64,000 nt of DNA from Paracandidimonas soli (GCF_004342005.1 NZ_SMBX01000001.1:558001-622000), one strand, 5' to 3'. Positions 8,856 to 18,862 are shown, counted from the stretch's first letter. Made by a program: numbers and translations. Notes: a model not told the origin generated them from the letters alone.

Positions 8856-9530
8856 TTACTTGGAAGGCTTCCAGGCGCCTTTTTCTATGCCCGCAACCAA
8901 ATTGTCGACAGCCTCGCGGATCGCAAGATCCAACACTTTGCCGTTGAGCGTAGAGTCGTAGCCCGATGTTCCGCCAAAGCCCACGATTTCGCGATTGGAC
9001 AATGCGTATTCGCCCGCGCCTGCGGCGGAATAGACGACTTCAGATGTGGCGACATCGACGACATTCAGATCTACTTTTGCATAAGCGACCTGTTCCTTGC
9101 CACGGCCCAGAATACCGAACAACTGGCGATCTCCAGTCACCTTGCGGCCGAACGCCGTAACGTCGCCGGTAACGACATAGCGCGCGCCCTTGATCTGGCT
9201 GGCCTGCTTGTTGAACTGGGCTTCCTGGGCGATTTCGGTCAGGTTGTCACGATCCATGACGGAGAAGCGCCCAGTCTGTTGCAAATGGCTGATCAGAATG
9301 GTCTTGGCTTGTCCGCCCAGGCGGTCGACACCGTCGGAAAAGACACCGCGCAGGTAATTGGTGCGGTTATCGAATTTTCCGACCGAGATCGGGCTGCGCT
9401 CACCCTGATAGGCCGTACGCGCTGCCGCTGTAGTGGGTACTTCGACTGTTCGTACGCTTTCGGTCGCGCATCCTGCGACAATGGCGCAGATACCCAGAAT
9501 GACAGTGGTTTTGACCACACTACGATGCAT
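8856..9530 (-). CDS. CsgG/HfaB-family lipoprotein
   Basis: A 224-residue lipoprotein. Start at 9530 (MHRSVVKT) has GGGAGAG just upstream, unlike the ATGs further up. Lipobox VAGC. Body resembles CsgG: ISVGKFDNRTNY, VDRLGGQAKTILISHLQQTGRFSVMDRDNLTEI, GARYVVTGDVTAFGRK, YAKVDLNVVDVATSEVVYSAAG. CsgG forms the outer-membrane secretion channel for curli; relatives outside curli operons, like this one with DUF4810 and DUF799 partners and no csgA or csgB nearby, have poorly defined envelope roles. First gene of the operon; an AT-rich stretch (about 9570-9640) upstream probably holds the promoter. Confidence 0.83.
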   Translation of the reverse strand: MHRSVVKTTVILGICAIVAGCATESVRTVEVPTTAAARTAYQGERSPISVGKFDNRTNYLRGVFSDGVDRLGGQAKTILISHLQQTGRFSVMDRDNLTEIAQEAQFNKQASQIKGARYVVTGDVTAFGRKVTGDRQLFGILGRGKEQVAYAKVDLNVVDVATSEVVYSAAGAGEYALSNREIVGFGGTSGYDSTLNGKVLDLAIREAVDNLVAGIEKGAWKPSK

Positions 9531-9790
9531 TTTTCTCTCCCAATGGCTTATGGCCATACAGCGCGGTTTCGATAGATTCAACTAGAATTAGTGATTTATT
9601 GTATCAAGTATTCATATTTTGAAATACGAAGATCCAATAGTGACTCAAGGCCGTCGCTGACATGGTTAGGAGTGAATGTTGCATGCCGGTTCGACGGAGC
9701 TGGCTGCAGAGGGGAATTCCCCCAATTTGGAAAAGGATAACTCTCTCTACGGTCAGAAAAATACTGAAGAGTGGAGAAGAGAGCCAGCCC

Positions 9791-10609
9791 TCAGGCGTCC
9801 ACCTGGACCACGGCGCGGTCGTGCAGGCGGACGGCCGTCAGCTTCCTGCCCCAGACGCAGCCGGTATCCAGGGCGATCAGGTTGGGGCGCAGCATCAGGC
9901 CCAGCGTCGACCAATGGCCGAAGACGATGGTGACGCCCGTCGCCTTGCGGCCGGGTACCTCGAACCAGGGCACCAATTCGCCGGGGTCGTCCGTGGGGCT
10001 GCCCTTGTGGGAAAAATTCAGCGTGCCGTCGGGACGGCACATGCGCATGCGGGTCATGGCATTGATGGAGAAGCGGCGCCTGTCGTCGCCCTTCAGGTCA
10101 GGAGACCAGCGCGCCGGCTCATTGCCGAACAGGCGCGACAGCGACTCACGCCAGTCCGGCGCGCGCAGCATGGATTCCAGCTCCCGGGCCTGGGCCATGG
10201 CAAGCGGGACGTCCCACTGGGGGGCCAGTCCGGCATGAACCAGCAGGTGCCCATGCTCCAGATGCGCCATCGGCTGGCGGCGCAGCCAGTCGAGCAACTC
10301 GGCCGCGTCCGGCGCATCCAGGATATCGTCCAGCGTATCGGATTTGGATTTCTTGCGCACGCCCGTGGATACGCCCAGCAGGTGAAGGTCGTGGTTGCCC
10401 AGGATGGTGACGGCGCGGTCTCCCAGCGACATGACCTGGCGCAGGGCGCCCAGCGAATCGGGGCCGCGGTTGATGATGTCGCCCGCGAACCAGAACCGGG
10501 CGTCGCGATCCTTGCGGATTTCTGTATGCGACAGCAGGCGGCGCAGGGCGTCGCTGCAGCCCTGGACGTCGCCAATGGCCCAGATGGGAGGGGAAGTCTT
10601 GTCAGTCAT
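9791..10609 (-). CDS. apaH: Symmetrical bis(5'-nucleosyl)-tetraphosphatase (Ap4A hydrolase)
   Basis: A 272-residue cytosolic calcineurin-type metallophosphatase that splits Ap4A into two ADP; it also decaps Np4-capped RNA. Metal-binding motifs appear in order: GDVQGC (residues 13-18), [10 protein letters not shown] (about 43-52), GNHDLH (about 71-76) and LLVHAGLAP. Length agrees with the family (about 270-280). It follows lptG by 15 bases on the same strand and is likely cotranscribed; the usual ksgA-apaG partners are absent here. Confidence 0.95.
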   Translation of the reverse strand: MTDKTSPPIWAIGDVQGCSDALRRLLSHTEIRKDRDARFWFAGDIINRGPDSLGALRQVMSLGDRAVTILGNHDLHLLGVSTGVRKKSKSDTLDDILDAPDAAELLDWLRRQPMAHLEHGHLLVHAGLAPQWDVPLAMAQARELESMLRAPDWRESLSRLFGNEPARWSPDLKGDDRRRFSINAMTRMRMCRPDGTLNFSHKGSPTDDPGELVPWFEVPGRKATGVTIVFGHWSTLGLMLRPNLIALDTGCVWGRKLTAVRLHDRAVVQVDA

Positions 10610-10624
10610 GTGCAGAACTCTGGC

Positions 10625-11803
10625 TCAGGTCCCCGATCGTTGCCACACGGCATGGGAAAGCAGGAATCGGCGCACGCGGTGCTGGTTTTCCATCAGCAGC
10701 AGGGCGGTCAGCGCCAGGGCAAGGGCGCCCAGGCTGGGCGCCAGCGCGGTGAACCAGGGCGCCCACTTGCCCAGCATGCCGATGTTCAGGGCCAACTGGT
10801 TCAGCATGAACGAGCCCACGCCCAGCAGTATCCCTATGAATACCTTGCTGCCGACGCCGCCGCGCCGCGTCTGCATGAAGGAAATGGGGGCGGCGATGGT
10901 CATCATGACCAGCAGCGTGAACGGGTAGGCGATCTTGCGCCACAGCGCCACCATCTGCAGGTCCGTCTGCAGATGGTTGCTCTTCAGATAGCCGATATAG
11001 TCCAGCAAATCCGGTATGGCCATGAGTTCGGGATTCAGCACCCTGGCGATCAGGCGCTCGGGCGTCAGCGTGGTGTTCAGCGAGCGCTGCGGCATGCTGT
11101 GCAGCTTCGTCAGCGGCTCGTCGGGGGAGCGCGCCTGGGACAGGTCGGAGCCGGGCCGGATCGTGATGCGGGTTTCGGCCACTTCCTCGAGGATCAGCTT
11201 GCCGTCGGTGAAGCGCCCCTGGCGTGCGGTGGAAAACGAATGCATTTCCTGGCCTTCGCCGAACTCGTACAGCGTAATGCCGCTGACCCCTCCGCTGGAT
11301 TGCAGGCTGGAGATGTTGATGATCCGGGTATTGCCGTTGCCGTCGTTTTCCTTGAACCAATAGCCGCTGTTCAGCCTGCCGCCGCCGGCGCGGCCCAGGA
11401 GCTGCAGGCTGGCCTCGCTGGCGCGCAGCTCCGCCGCGGGCGTCACGACTTCGGACAGCACGTAGGCGAACAGCATCATGGGGATGGTGATCACCCAGAG
11501 CGTGAGCAGCAGCCGGATGCCGCTGACGCCGGACACCCGCAGGATGACCAGCTCATGCCGCTGGGCAAGGCCGGCCAGGGCCAGAATGGTGCCGATCAGC
11601 ATGCCGATGGGCAGCAGTTCGTAGAGGCGCGTGGGCAGGGACAGCAACTGCAGGTACAACAGGTTCAGCAGGGAGAGCTGCGAGCCGACATTGTCCAGCT
11701 CTTCTATCAGGGTGAAGAAGGTGAACAGACCGAGCAGCGCGATCAGGACGATGGCGCTGGAGCGGTAGATTTCCTTGGCAAGATAGCGGCGAGCGGTACG
11801 CAT
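10625..11803 (-). CDS. lptG: LPS export ABC transporter permease LptG
   Basis: A 392-residue inner-membrane subunit of LptB2FG, which extracts LPS and passes it to the LptC-A-D bridge. Three N-terminal membrane helices (residues about 15-35, 60-80, 100-120), a large periplasmic beta-jellyroll (about 135-290), and three C-terminal helices (about 300-320, 332-350, 362-380). The segment [20 protein letters not shown] is the typical coupling-helix region, and [20 protein letters not shown] is typical of LptG rather than LptF. In most proteobacteria lptF sits directly upstream; here the upstream neighbour is the divergent lipA, so lptF must be elsewhere. Confidence 0.92.
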   Translation of the reverse strand: MRTARRYLAKEIYRSSAIVLIALLGLFTFFTLIEELDNVGSQLSLLNLLYLQLLSLPTRLYELLPIGMLIGTILALAGLAQRHELVILRVSGVSGIRLLLTLWVITIPMMLFAYVLSEVVTPAAELRASEASLQLLGRAGGGRLNSGYWFKENDGNGNTRIINISSLQSSGGVSGITLYEFGEGQEMHSFSTARQGRFTDGKLILEEVAETRITIRPGSDLSQARSPDEPLTKLHSMPQRSLNTTLTPERLIARVLNPELMAIPDLLDYIGYLKSNHLQTDLQMVALWRKIAYPFTLLVMMTIAAPISFMQTRRGGVGSKVFIGILLGVGSFMLNQLALNIGMLGKWAPWFTALAPSLGALALALTALLLMENQHRVRRFLLSHAVWQRSGT

Positions 11804-12046
11804 AGGGATTCTGTAATAGGGACCGGCAAGCCGGTGCGCGGTTGGCGCGAAAGGACAAGCATAACAAAACTGAGACGCAGGCCTGCGGGAACCGCCTGGA
11901 GGAAGTGTGGCGGTAAAGCCCCTGCGGCGGTGCGGCCATTAGACGGCTGTGGACGGGCCGCGCTAGAATGGACCTTTCGCCCGCTATGTTGCGGGCATGG
12001 ACTTATTTCAGCAGCCCGCCCTGACTCCCGCGGGCCAGGAAACCGC

Positions 12047-13054
12047 ATGACGAGCCCTGTCGACCAGCAAACCCCCGTGCGCAAGCCCACGGTGCGGCCC
12101 GCTCCCTATGATCCCACCCAGAAGCAGAAGGCCGAGGCCAAGACGGCGCGCATTCCCGTCAAGGTCATCCAGGCCGAGCGCCTGAAAAAGCCCGAGTGGA
12201 TCCGCGTCAAGGCGGCGGCGCCCAATTCGCGCTTCACCGAAATCAAGCAGATCCTGCGTGAGCACAAGCTGCACACGGTCTGTGAAGAAGCTTCGTGCCC
12301 GAACATCGGCGAATGCTTCGGCCGCGGCACGGCAACGTTCATGATCATGGGCGACAAATGCACGCGCCGCTGCCCGTTCTGTGATGTCGGCCACGGCCGG
12401 CCCGATCCCCTCGACGTAGACGAACCCGTCAACCTGGCGCGCACCATCGCCGCCATGAAGCTGCGCTATGTCGTCATCACTTCGGTGGATCGCGACGACC
12501 TGCGCGACGGCGGCGCGGGCCACTTCGTGGAGTGCATCCGCCAGGTGCGCGAACTGTCCCCGTCCACCCAGATCGAAGTCCTGGTGCCCGATTTCCGCGG
12601 CCGCCTGGATCGCGCCCTGAGCATTTTCGACGGCGGCCCTCCCGACGTCATGAACCACAACCTGGAAACCGTGCCCCGCCTGTACAAGCAGGCGCGTCCG
12701 GGATCCGATTACGGGCATTCCCTCAGGCTGCTGTCCGAGTTCAAGGCCAAGCACCCGCAGGTGCCGACCAAATCCGGACTCATGCTGGGCCTGGGCGAGA
12801 CTGACGAGGAGATCCTGCAGGTCATGCGCGACCTGCGCGAGCACAAGGTTGACATGCTGACCATCGGGCAGTACCTGCAGCCGTCCGAGCACCACCTGCC
12901 GGTGCTGCGCTATGCGCATCCTGACGTCTTCGCCATGCTTGAGCGCGAGGCCTATGCCATGGGCTTCAGCCATGCGGCGGTCGGCGCCATGGTCAGGTCC
13001 TCCTACCATGCGGACCAGCAGGCTCACTCCGCCGGGCTGGCGGAAAGCGCCTGA
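12047..13054 (+). CDS. lipA: Lipoyl synthase
   Basis: A 335-residue radical-SAM enzyme that inserts two sulfurs into octanoyl-ACP or octanoyl-protein. The auxiliary 4Fe-4S cluster ligands are Cys79, Cys84 and Cys90 ([12 protein letters not shown]); the radical-SAM cluster ligands are Cys105, Cys109 and Cys112 (CTRRCPFC); the C-terminal RSSYHA supplies the conserved Ser. Start at 12047 is backed by CAGGAAACC seven bases upstream; the same frame is open for 2.4 kb further upstream but that is antisense to apaH and lptG. lipB, the usual upstream partner, is not here. The stop is one base from the convergent LysR gene. Confidence 0.97.
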   Translation: MTSPVDQQTPVRKPTVRPAPYDPTQKQKAEAKTARIPVKVIQAERLKKPEWIRVKAAAPNSRFTEIKQILREHKLHTVCEEASCPNIGECFGRGTATFMIMGDKCTRRCPFCDVGHGRPDPLDVDEPVNLARTIAAMKLRYVVITSVDRDDLRDGGAGHFVECIRQVRELSPSTQIEVLVPDFRGRLDRALSIFDGGPPDVMNHNLETVPRLYKQARPGSDYGHSLRLLSEFKAKHPQVPTKSGLMLGLGETDEEILQVMRDLREHKVDMLTIGQYLQPSEHHLPVLRYAHPDVFAMLEREAYAMGFSHAAVGAMVRSSYHADQQAHSAGLAESA

Positions 13055-13055
13055 T

Positions 13056-13979
13056 TCACCCCAGGGCCGAGCCGGCGATCTTCATCGCCTCCCGCACGAA
13101 TGCCTGAATGGCCGGATGATGCTGCCCTCCCTTGCGGTAGGCAAGCATGATCCTGCGCCGGACTTCGGGCTCCAGCCGCACGGCGACCACGCCAGGCACT
13201 CGCCTGCCCGCCAGGCGCAGGCCGGAAACGACCGAAATCGAGCAGCCGGAGGCCACCATGGCCGCCACCATCTCGAAGCCGGCGCAGTGGGCATTGATAT
13301 AGGGGGTGAAGCCCGCGCGCTGGCACAGTGTCGTGATGAAGTGTCCGAATGAGCTGGAAGTCGAGTCCAGCGCCCACTGTTCGTTGCGCAGGTCTGCAAG
13401 CGCCAGGGATGCGCGGCCAGCCAGAGCATGGTTTTCGGGCAGGAGGACATGCAGCGCGTCCACGGCCAGCGGCAGCAGGTCGTAGCGGGCTTTGGCATCG
13501 TCCAGCGCTACGGCCAGGTCGTCGATCAGGGCGATATCGATCAGCCACGCATTCAGCGCCGTCAGGCTTTCCTGCGGCTCTTTTTCCTCGATGACGACCT
13601 GCAGCCGGGGAAATGCCGCGCGCAGCGCGCGCACCGTGTCCGGCAGCAGGCTGACGGCGACCGAGGAAAACGCCGCCACACGCACCTCGCCCGCGATGTC
13701 GTTGCGCAATTGCGCCAGGTCTGACTTGGCGTCTTCCAGCACGTGCATGATGCGCTCGGTATGCGCGACCAGCATATTGCCGGCTGGCGTCAGCGTGACG
13801 CCCCGGCCGCGCCGCTCCGTCAATGCCATGCCGGCTTCGCGTTCCAACTGGGACAACTGCTGCGAAACGGCGGAAGGCGTCAGGTGCAATGTCTCGGCCG
13901 CGGCGGCCATCGTGCCGCTGTGCGCCAGGGCGCGCAGCGTCATCAGCCGAGTGATGTCCAGCACAGGCTTCGAGGGCAT
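13056..13979 (-). CDS. LysR-family regulator divergent from L-serine dehydratase
   Basis: A 307-residue regulator. The winged HTH is at residues about 8-67 (LMTLRALAHSGTMAAAAETL, TPSAVSQQLSQLEREAGM), followed by the periplasmic-binding-protein-like effector domain from about residue 95. It is transcribed away from sdaA, with 177 bases between the two starts that contain two ATTC...GAAT half-palindromes. The arrangement suggests that it controls sdaA, with serine or a related amino acid as effector; that part is inference. Confidence 0.9.
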   Translation of the reverse strand: MPSKPVLDITRLMTLRALAHSGTMAAAAETLHLTPSAVSQQLSQLEREAGMALTERRGRGVTLTPAGNMLVAHTERIMHVLEDAKSDLAQLRNDIAGEVRVAAFSSVAVSLLPDTVRALRAAFPRLQVVIEEKEPQESLTALNAWLIDIALIDDLAVALDDAKARYDLLPLAVDALHVLLPENHALAGRASLALADLRNEQWALDSTSSSFGHFITTLCQRAGFTPYINAHCAGFEMVAAMVASGCSISVVSGLRLAGRRVPGVVAVRLEPEVRRRIMLAYRKGGQHHPAIQAFVREAMKIAGSALG

Positions 13980-14002
13980 CGCCAGATCCTGAATCGTAAA
14001 AT

Positions 14003-14065
14003 ATTCTAATGAATAAGTTAATTAAATGTCAGTAGACATAATGATACGGCATTCCTAATATGAAT
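14003..14065. promoter_or_regulatory. Candidate LysR operator pair in the LysR-sdaA divergent region
   Basis: Two similar inverted motifs in an AT-rich block: ATTC-TAAT-GAAT at 14003-14014 and ATTC-CTAATAT-GAAT at 14051-14065, 48 bp apart. They sit between two divergent starts, where LysR regulators usually bind a recognition and an activation site. Confidence 0.4.
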
Positions 14066-14156
14066 GAATACGGACACGAGACAGTCCGCAATTCTTACAA
14101 GCGCGCCAGCGGCCCATCATGGCCCGGCCGCCCGGATGACGGCAGGAGGATAATCC

Positions 14157-15542
14157 ATGGCGATCAGTGTGTTCGATCTATTCAAGGTGGGCATTGGTCC
14201 GTCCAGTTCGCATACCGTCGGTCCCATGCGTGCGGCGCGGCGTTTTGCACGGGTATTGCACAATCATGGCTTCCTGCCCGAGGTCTGTCGGGTGCAAGTG
14301 GATCTGCACGGCTCCCTGGGGGCGACGGGCAAGGGCCACGGCAGCGACAAGGCGGTATTGCTGGGCCTGTGCGGCCATGCGCCCGATACGGTGGATGTGG
14401 ACCAGGTGCCTGCCATACTGGCCGATATCCGCGAAAACCGCAGCCTGCTCCTGCATGGCATCAAGCGGATTCCCTTCGATGAAACCAAGGATGTCCGCTT
14501 CTTCCGCAGGGCGCTGCCGTTTCATGCCAATGGCATGCGCTGCCAGGCGTTCAATGAGGCCGGCGATCTGGTGCACGAAGTTACCTACTACTCGGTCGGG
14601 GGCGGGTTCATCGTCACAGAGGAAGTGGCCGCGGACGGCTCCAGGCAGAAAGTCATTGCGCCGGATCCCACGATCCTGCCGCATACATTCCATAACGGGG
14701 AGCAATTGCTGCAGTTGACGCGCGAGCACGGCATGAGCATTGCCGATGTGATGCGGGTCAATGAGCGGCATTGGCGTACGGACGAGGAAATCGACAGCGG
14801 CCTGCTGGCCATCTGGGACGTGATGCAGGCCTGCGTGGCGCGCGGCTGCCGTACCGAAGGCGTCCTGCCGGGCGGATTCAAGGTGCGCCGCCGGGCGGCG
14901 GAGCTGGCGCGCCGGCTGGGAACGTTCGAACGCCATCCGTCGGATCCGCTGCACGTGCTGGACTGGGTGAACCTGTGGGCCCTGGCCGTCAACGAGGAGA
15001 ATGCGGCGGGCGGGCGCGTGGTGACGGCGCCCACCAACGGCGCGGCGGGCATCATCCCGGCCGTGCTGCATTACTACACCCATGCCATTGCGGACGCTAA
15101 TCGCAAGGGTGTAGTGGACTTCCTGCTGACGGCGGGCGCCATCGGTATCCTCTACAAGAAAAACGCTTCCATCAGCGGCGCCGAGGTCGGCTGCCAGGGA
15201 GAGGTGGGCGTTGCCTGTTCCATGGCGGCGGGCGCATTGTGCGCCGTGCTGGGCGGGACGCCCGAACAAGTGGAAAACGCAGCGGAAATCGGCATGGAGC
15301 ATCATTTGGGCCTGACCTGCGATCCGGTCGGCGGACTGGTGCAGATCCCCTGTATCGAGCGCAATGCCATCGCTTCGGTCAAGGCCATCAACGCGGCGCG
15401 CATGGCCCTGTATGGCGACGGCACGCATCATGTCAGCCTGGACAAGGTGATCAAGACCATGCGGGAGACCGGCGCCGACATGATGACGAAGTACAAGGAA
15501 ACCGCGCGCGGCGGCCTGGCGGTGAACATCGTGGAGTGCTGA
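14157..15542 (+). CDS. sdaA: L-serine ammonia-lyase (iron-sulfur type, single chain)
   Basis: A 461-residue cytosolic enzyme converting L-serine to pyruvate and ammonia with a 4Fe-4S cluster. N-terminal SDH beta domain (residues 3-150; [34 protein letters not shown]); C-terminal SDH alpha domain (about 185-455) with [57 protein letters not shown]. Three Cys in these motifs are the expected cluster ligands. AGGAGGATAATCC places a strong ribosome site before the ATG at 14157. Likely controlled by the divergent LysR gene. Confidence 0.96.
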   Translation: MAISVFDLFKVGIGPSSSHTVGPMRAARRFARVLHNHGFLPEVCRVQVDLHGSLGATGKGHGSDKAVLLGLCGHAPDTVDVDQVPAILADIRENRSLLLHGIKRIPFDETKDVRFFRRALPFHANGMRCQAFNEAGDLVHEVTYYSVGGGFIVTEEVAADGSRQKVIAPDPTILPHTFHNGEQLLQLTREHGMSIADVMRVNERHWRTDEEIDSGLLAIWDVMQACVARGCRTEGVLPGGFKVRRRAAELARRLGTFERHPSDPLHVLDWVNLWALAVNEENAAGGRVVTAPTNGAAGIIPAVLHYYTHAIADANRKGVVDFLLTAGAIGILYKKNASISGAEVGCQGEVGVACSMAAGALCAVLGGTPEQVENAAEIGMEHHLGLTCDPVGGLVQIPCIERNAIASVKAINAARMALYGDGTHHVSLDKVIKTMRETGADMMTKYKETARGGLAVNIVEC

Positions 15543-15582
15543 CGCTCTCCGCTGCCCGGAGGCGGAAGGAATAATAATGCAG

Positions 15583-15598
15583 TTTGCGTTGGCGCAAA
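15583..15598. promoter_or_regulatory. Crp/Fnr-type (NnrR-like) box upstream of the nirV-like gene
   Basis: TTTGCG-TTGG-CGCAAA, a perfect 6-bp-arm palindrome of the form TTTG-N8-CAAA, 102 bases before the nirV-like start. The same TTTG-N8-CAAA form occurs before nirK (17535-17550). It resembles published NnrR/Dnr-type sites more than the FNR consensus TTGAT-N4-ATCAA. Confidence 0.6.
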
Positions 15599-15699
15599 GA
15601 CGTATATCTCCTTCCGGAGTGAAATGGCAATAAGAAGAAAAGGCACAGGCCGCCGCCCATGGCTGCCGTGTGCCGCCTCCTTTGCCACAGGATATCGCC

Positions 15700-16584
15700 A
15701 TGCGCCGCCACATACGTTGTCTGCTTGTTTCGCTCGCCGCCGTCGGCCTGCTGGCGGGCTGCTCCAATGAGAAGCAAGAGGTCGCCGCGACCGCGCAGGA
15801 CGACCGCCTTGCCAGCATCCCGGCGGGAGAACGCAGCATCCGCATGTCCGGCCAGTTCCTGATAGGCCAGATGGTCGTGGCGGCCCCGATGGAAAATGCC
15901 CGCGTGGAAAGAGAATTTTCCATCATGCGCCGCCAGGTGAGCCAGGCGGAATACGCCGAATGCGTGGCAGATGGCGGCTGCAAGGCGCTGGACAAGGATT
16001 ATCGCGACAATACCGATCCGGACAAGCCCGTGGTGGGCGTCAGTTGGGTCGACGCCACCGCCTATGCCAAGTGGTATTCGGGCAAGACGGGCCGGCACTA
16101 CCGTCTTCCCACCTACGTCGAGTGGGCGCATGCCGCGGGAGCCGCGTTCGAGGACATCAGCGTCATCGATATCGCCGACGCCAGCAACCCCGCCCTGCGC
16201 TGGATCGCGGAATACGAGATCGAATCGGCCCGCGCGTCCACGGACAGCACGCCCAAGCCGTTCGGGACCTTTGGCGTCACCTCGACCGGCCTGCAGGACA
16301 TTGGCGGCAACGTCTGGGACTGGACAGACACATGCTTCACGACATATGCCGTGGGTGAAGAGGGCGTGGCTCCCGTCATGACAAGCGAAAACTGCGGCAT
16401 ACGCGTGCTGGCCGGCAAGCATATCGGATACATCATCGACTTCATCCGCGATCCGACCAGCGGCGCGTGCTCGGTCGGCATTCCTCCCAATAATCTGGGC
16501 ATACGGCTGGTCCTGGATGAGTCCGGCCAGTCCAGGGCGCCGCAGGCGGGGGGCAACCTGTTCCAGCGCCTGGGCCTGTCGTAG
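15700..16584 (+). CDS. nirV: NirV-like formylglycine-generating-enzyme-fold lipoprotein
   Basis: A 294-residue protein of the SUMF1/FGE-sulfatase fold. Start taken at 15700 (MRRHIRC), which gives a clean lipoprotein signal with lipobox LAGC. The fold shows in VSQAEYAECVADGGCKALD, PVVGVSWVDATAYAKWYS, RLPTYVEWAHAAG, GLQDIGGNVWDWTD and a C-terminal NNLGIRLVLDE. Proteins of this type called NirV lie next to nirK in several denitrifiers and are thought to act as nitrite reductase accessories. Here nirK is 1.1 kb away with a Crp/Fnr gene between, and both promoters carry the same box. The true biochemical role of NirV is not established. Confidence 0.75.
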   Translation: MRRHIRCLLVSLAAVGLLAGCSNEKQEVAATAQDDRLASIPAGERSIRMSGQFLIGQMVVAAPMENARVEREFSIMRRQVSQAEYAECVADGGCKALDKDYRDNTDPDKPVVGVSWVDATAYAKWYSGKTGRHYRLPTYVEWAHAAGAAFEDISVIDIADASNPALRWIAEYEIESARASTDSTPKPFGTFGVTSTGLQDIGGNVWDWTDTCFTTYAVGEEGVAPVMTSENCGIRVLAGKHIGYIIDFIRDPTSGACSVGIPPNNLGIRLVLDESGQSRAPQAGGNLFQRLGLS

Positions 16585-16604
16585 CCAGGGCCTCCCAAAG
16601 CAAA

Positions 16605-16630
16605 GAGCGCAGCGGTGAACCGCTGCGCTC
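16605..16630. terminator. Bidirectional hairpin between convergent nirV-like and Crp/Fnr genes
   Basis: An 11-bp perfect stem (GAGCGCAGCGG / CCGCTGCGCTC) with a TGAA loop between two convergent stops. TTTGCTTT follows on the minus strand; the plus side has no clear U-run. Confidence 0.65.
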
Positions 16631-16665
16631 TCGTCGATTCCGGCCTCTTGCCGGGCTGCGCCGGG

Positions 16666-17412
16666 TCAGGCCTTGAGGTTTTCCTTGGCCGCGCCGGCGG
16701 TCGCCGGCGCGCCCGAGCTTTTTTCCGCCAGGCGGATCAGTTCATCCACCGAGCAGACCACGATGCGCTTGCGCTGGCTCTGCACCAGGCCGCGGTCCTT
16801 CCAGTTGCTGAGCAGCCGGCTGACAGTATGCAGGGTCGTGCCGGTCATCTCGGCAATGTCCTGGCGCGTGATGGGGAAGTCGATGACCACTCCCTCGGGA
16901 GTTTTGCTGCCCGACTGGTCGATCAGGCGCAGCAGGGCGCGCGCTATGCGCTGTTCGACCTCTTCGGTGGACAATTCCTGGATGCGAGTGTGCGCGTCCT
17001 GCAGGCGCTGGCCGACGGTTTGCAGCGTATTCGCGGCGAACGCGGGGTTGCTGCCCAGCAGCCGCTCCCATTCCGAGGAGGGCCAGCTCAGGGCGATGCT
17101 TTCCTTGACGGCATATACGGACGCGGGGTAGTCTGGGCGGCGCATGGCCTTGGCAATGCCGAAGATATCGCCCGGATTCACGTAGCGGACGATGATTTGC
17201 TCGCCATCAGGGGTGTTCTGCACGACCTTCAGGTGGCCGTGCAGCAGCACGAAGAAGCGGGAGGCGGACTCGCCTTGCTTGAATGCGTGATCCCCGGGCA
17301 GGAGCCGGTGCGTCTGCGCATGTTCAAGGGCCTGGTCCAGTTCGGCGTCCGACAGCGAGCGGAACAGATCAAGAGGCTTGAGCAGCGAGTGATGCAGTGT
17401 CTTGGCAGGCAT
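16666..17412 (-). CDS. Crp/Fnr-family regulator, probably nitrogen-oxide responsive
   Basis: A 248-residue regulator. cNMP-like sensor domain at residues about 15-130 (LLPGDHAFKQGESASRFFVL, GDIFGIAKAM), long dimer helix, then an HTH at about 185-230 (ITRQDIAEMTGTTLHTVSRL, WKDRGLV). The start at 17412 (MPAKTLHH) is chosen because it gives the usual family N-terminus and has a weak ACGGA site; two further ATGs upstream (17451, 17499) are possible. It lacks the N-terminal Cys cluster of FNR, so oxygen sensing by an Fe-S cluster is unlikely; position between nirV and nirK suggests NO or nitrite control (NnrR/Dnr type). Divergent from nirK. Confidence 0.85.
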   Translation of the reverse strand: MPAKTLHHSLLKPLDLFRSLSDAELDQALEHAQTHRLLPGDHAFKQGESASRFFVLLHGHLKVVQNTPDGEQIIVRYVNPGDIFGIAKAMRRPDYPASVYAVKESIALSWPSSEWERLLGSNPAFAANTLQTVGQRLQDAHTRIQELSTEEVEQRIARALLRLIDQSGSKTPEGVVIDFPITRQDIAEMTGTTLHTVSRLLSNWKDRGLVQSQRKRIVVCSVDELIRLAEKSSGAPATAGAAKENLKA

Positions 17413-17534
17413 TGCAGATCCGTAAGGACAGGTTTCCGCCGAGTTTACCATGCGAGCGTCATGGGATAGGTTCTGCGGCGAGCAGGCGGAAAAGTGCATC
17501 CGGTACGTAGAATCCCCTACTTATTGCATGCAAG

Positions 17535-17550
17535 TTTGTTCTGCAGCAAA
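17535..17550. promoter_or_regulatory. Crp/Fnr-type (NnrR-like) box upstream of nirK
   Basis: TTTG-TTCTGCAG-CAAA, same TTTG-N8-CAAA layout as the box before the nirV-like gene. It is centred at 17542.5; activation from -41.5 would place the start near 17584, well before the nirK ATG at 17678. A further palindrome TTGCATGCAA lies at 17524-17533. Confidence 0.6.
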
Positions 17551-17677
17551 GAGGCATCGCTTGTTTCGAGGTCCAATAGAGCCATGAAGAACTCTTGAGG
17601 AAATCCGGACAGCAAAGTCACCGGGCGTCCGCAGGAGGAAAAGCATTCATTACCCCACAATAAAACGGAGCCTCATC

Positions 17678-18826
17678 ATGGAACGTCGTTCATTTTTGAA
17701 AACTGCAGGTATTGGCGCTGTATCAGGTTCGCTGGCAGTGGCGGCGGCTCCGGCTGCAGCCAAGGGCACATCCTCGTCCGGCCTGACGCCTCCTCCCACC
17801 ACTTCCTACACTCCCGAGCAGATCGACAAGCTGCCGCGCGTCAAGGTCGATCTGGTGGCGCCTCCTTTCGTGCACGAGCATGAGCAGATTTCCAAGGGCG
17901 GCCCCAAAGTCGTCGAGTTCCGCATGGTCATCGAAGAAAAGGAAATGGTCATCGACGGCGAAGGCACTACGCTCTGGGCCATGACGTTCAATGGCTCGAT
18001 GCCCGGCCCGACCATGGTCGTCAATCAGAACGACTATGTCGAGCTGACGCTGGTCAATCCGGCCAGCAACGTTATGCCGCACAACGTCGACTTCCACGGT
18101 TCCACGGGCGCGCTGGGCGGTGCCAAGCTGACCAACGTCAACCCGGGCGAACAGGTAACGCTGCGTTTCAAGGCCGATCGCGCCGGCGCCTTCATCTATC
18201 ACTGCGCGCCGGAAGGCATGGTGCCCTGGCACGTCGTCACAGGTATGAACGGCACGCTGCTGGTCCTGCCGGAAGGCGGCCTGAAAGACGCCTACGGCAA
18301 TGTACTGCACTATGATCGCATTTACACGATCGGCGAGCATGACCTGTACATTCCCAAGGATGAAAACGGCAAGTACAAGAAGTACGGCAGCCTGGCCGAA
18401 AGCTACGGCGATACCCGCGAAGCCATGCGCGGCCTGATTCCCTCGCATGTGGTGTTCAACGGCAAGGTCGGCGCGCTGACCGGCGAAGGCGCCCTGAAGG
18501 CCAAGGTTGGCGAAACCGTGCTGTTCGTTCATGGACAGTGCAACCGCGATACGCGTCCGCACCTGATCGGCGGCCACGCAGACTGGTTCTGGCCCTTGGG
18601 CAAGTTCTCGAACACGCCGCTGCGCGATATCGAAACCTGGTTCATCCCGGGCGGAGCATCGGCTGCTGCCATCTACACCTTCAAGCAGCCTGGCGTGTAC
18701 GCCTACGTCAACCACAACCTGATCGAGGCATTCGAACTGGGTGCGGCCGGCCACGTAGTCGTCGAAGGCGACTGGGACCACGACCTGATGACACAGGTTT
18801 CCGCTCCGGGCCCGATCAAGGGCTGA
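17678..18826 (+). CDS. nirK: Copper-containing nitrite reductase (NO-forming)
   Basis: A 382-residue periplasmic enzyme reducing nitrite to nitric oxide. It has a Tat-type signal (RRSFLK at residues 3-8) and two cupredoxin domains. Type 1 copper ligands: His135, Cys176, His185, Met190 ([16 protein letters not shown]). Type 2 copper ligands: His140, His175, His346 (NHNLIEA). Catalytic Asp138 and His295 (RPHLIGGH) are present, so the enzyme should be active. The 382-residue length matches class I NirK. An NnrR-like box lies upstream and a strong terminator downstream, so it is a single-gene unit. No nor or nos genes are in the window. Confidence 0.97.
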   Translation: MERRSFLKTAGIGAVSGSLAVAAAPAAAKGTSSSGLTPPPTTSYTPEQIDKLPRVKVDLVAPPFVHEHEQISKGGPKVVEFRMVIEEKEMVIDGEGTTLWAMTFNGSMPGPTMVVNQNDYVELTLVNPASNVMPHNVDFHGSTGALGGAKLTNVNPGEQVTLRFKADRAGAFIYHCAPEGMVPWHVVTGMNGTLLVLPEGGLKDAYGNVLHYDRIYTIGEHDLYIPKDENGKYKKYGSLAESYGDTREAMRGLIPSHVVFNGKVGALTGEGALKAKVGETVLFVHGQCNRDTRPHLIGGHADWFWPLGKFSNTPLRDIETWFIPGGASAAAIYTFKQPGVYAYVNHNLIEAFELGAAGHVVVEGDWDHDLMTQVSAPGPIKG

Positions 18827-18862
18827 TAACTGGGCAGATAGCGGCACAAGCGGCATAGGAAG

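Noticed and set aside
9662-12046. Upstream extension of the lipA frame for nearly 800 codons
   Set aside because: The extension is antisense to apaH and lptG and has Gln/Arg-rich shadow composition; lipA has a good ribosome site at 12047 and a normal length from there.
14178-15995. Long minus-strand frame across sdaA and the nirV-like gene
   Set aside because: Crosses two well-supported plus-strand genes; no family match.
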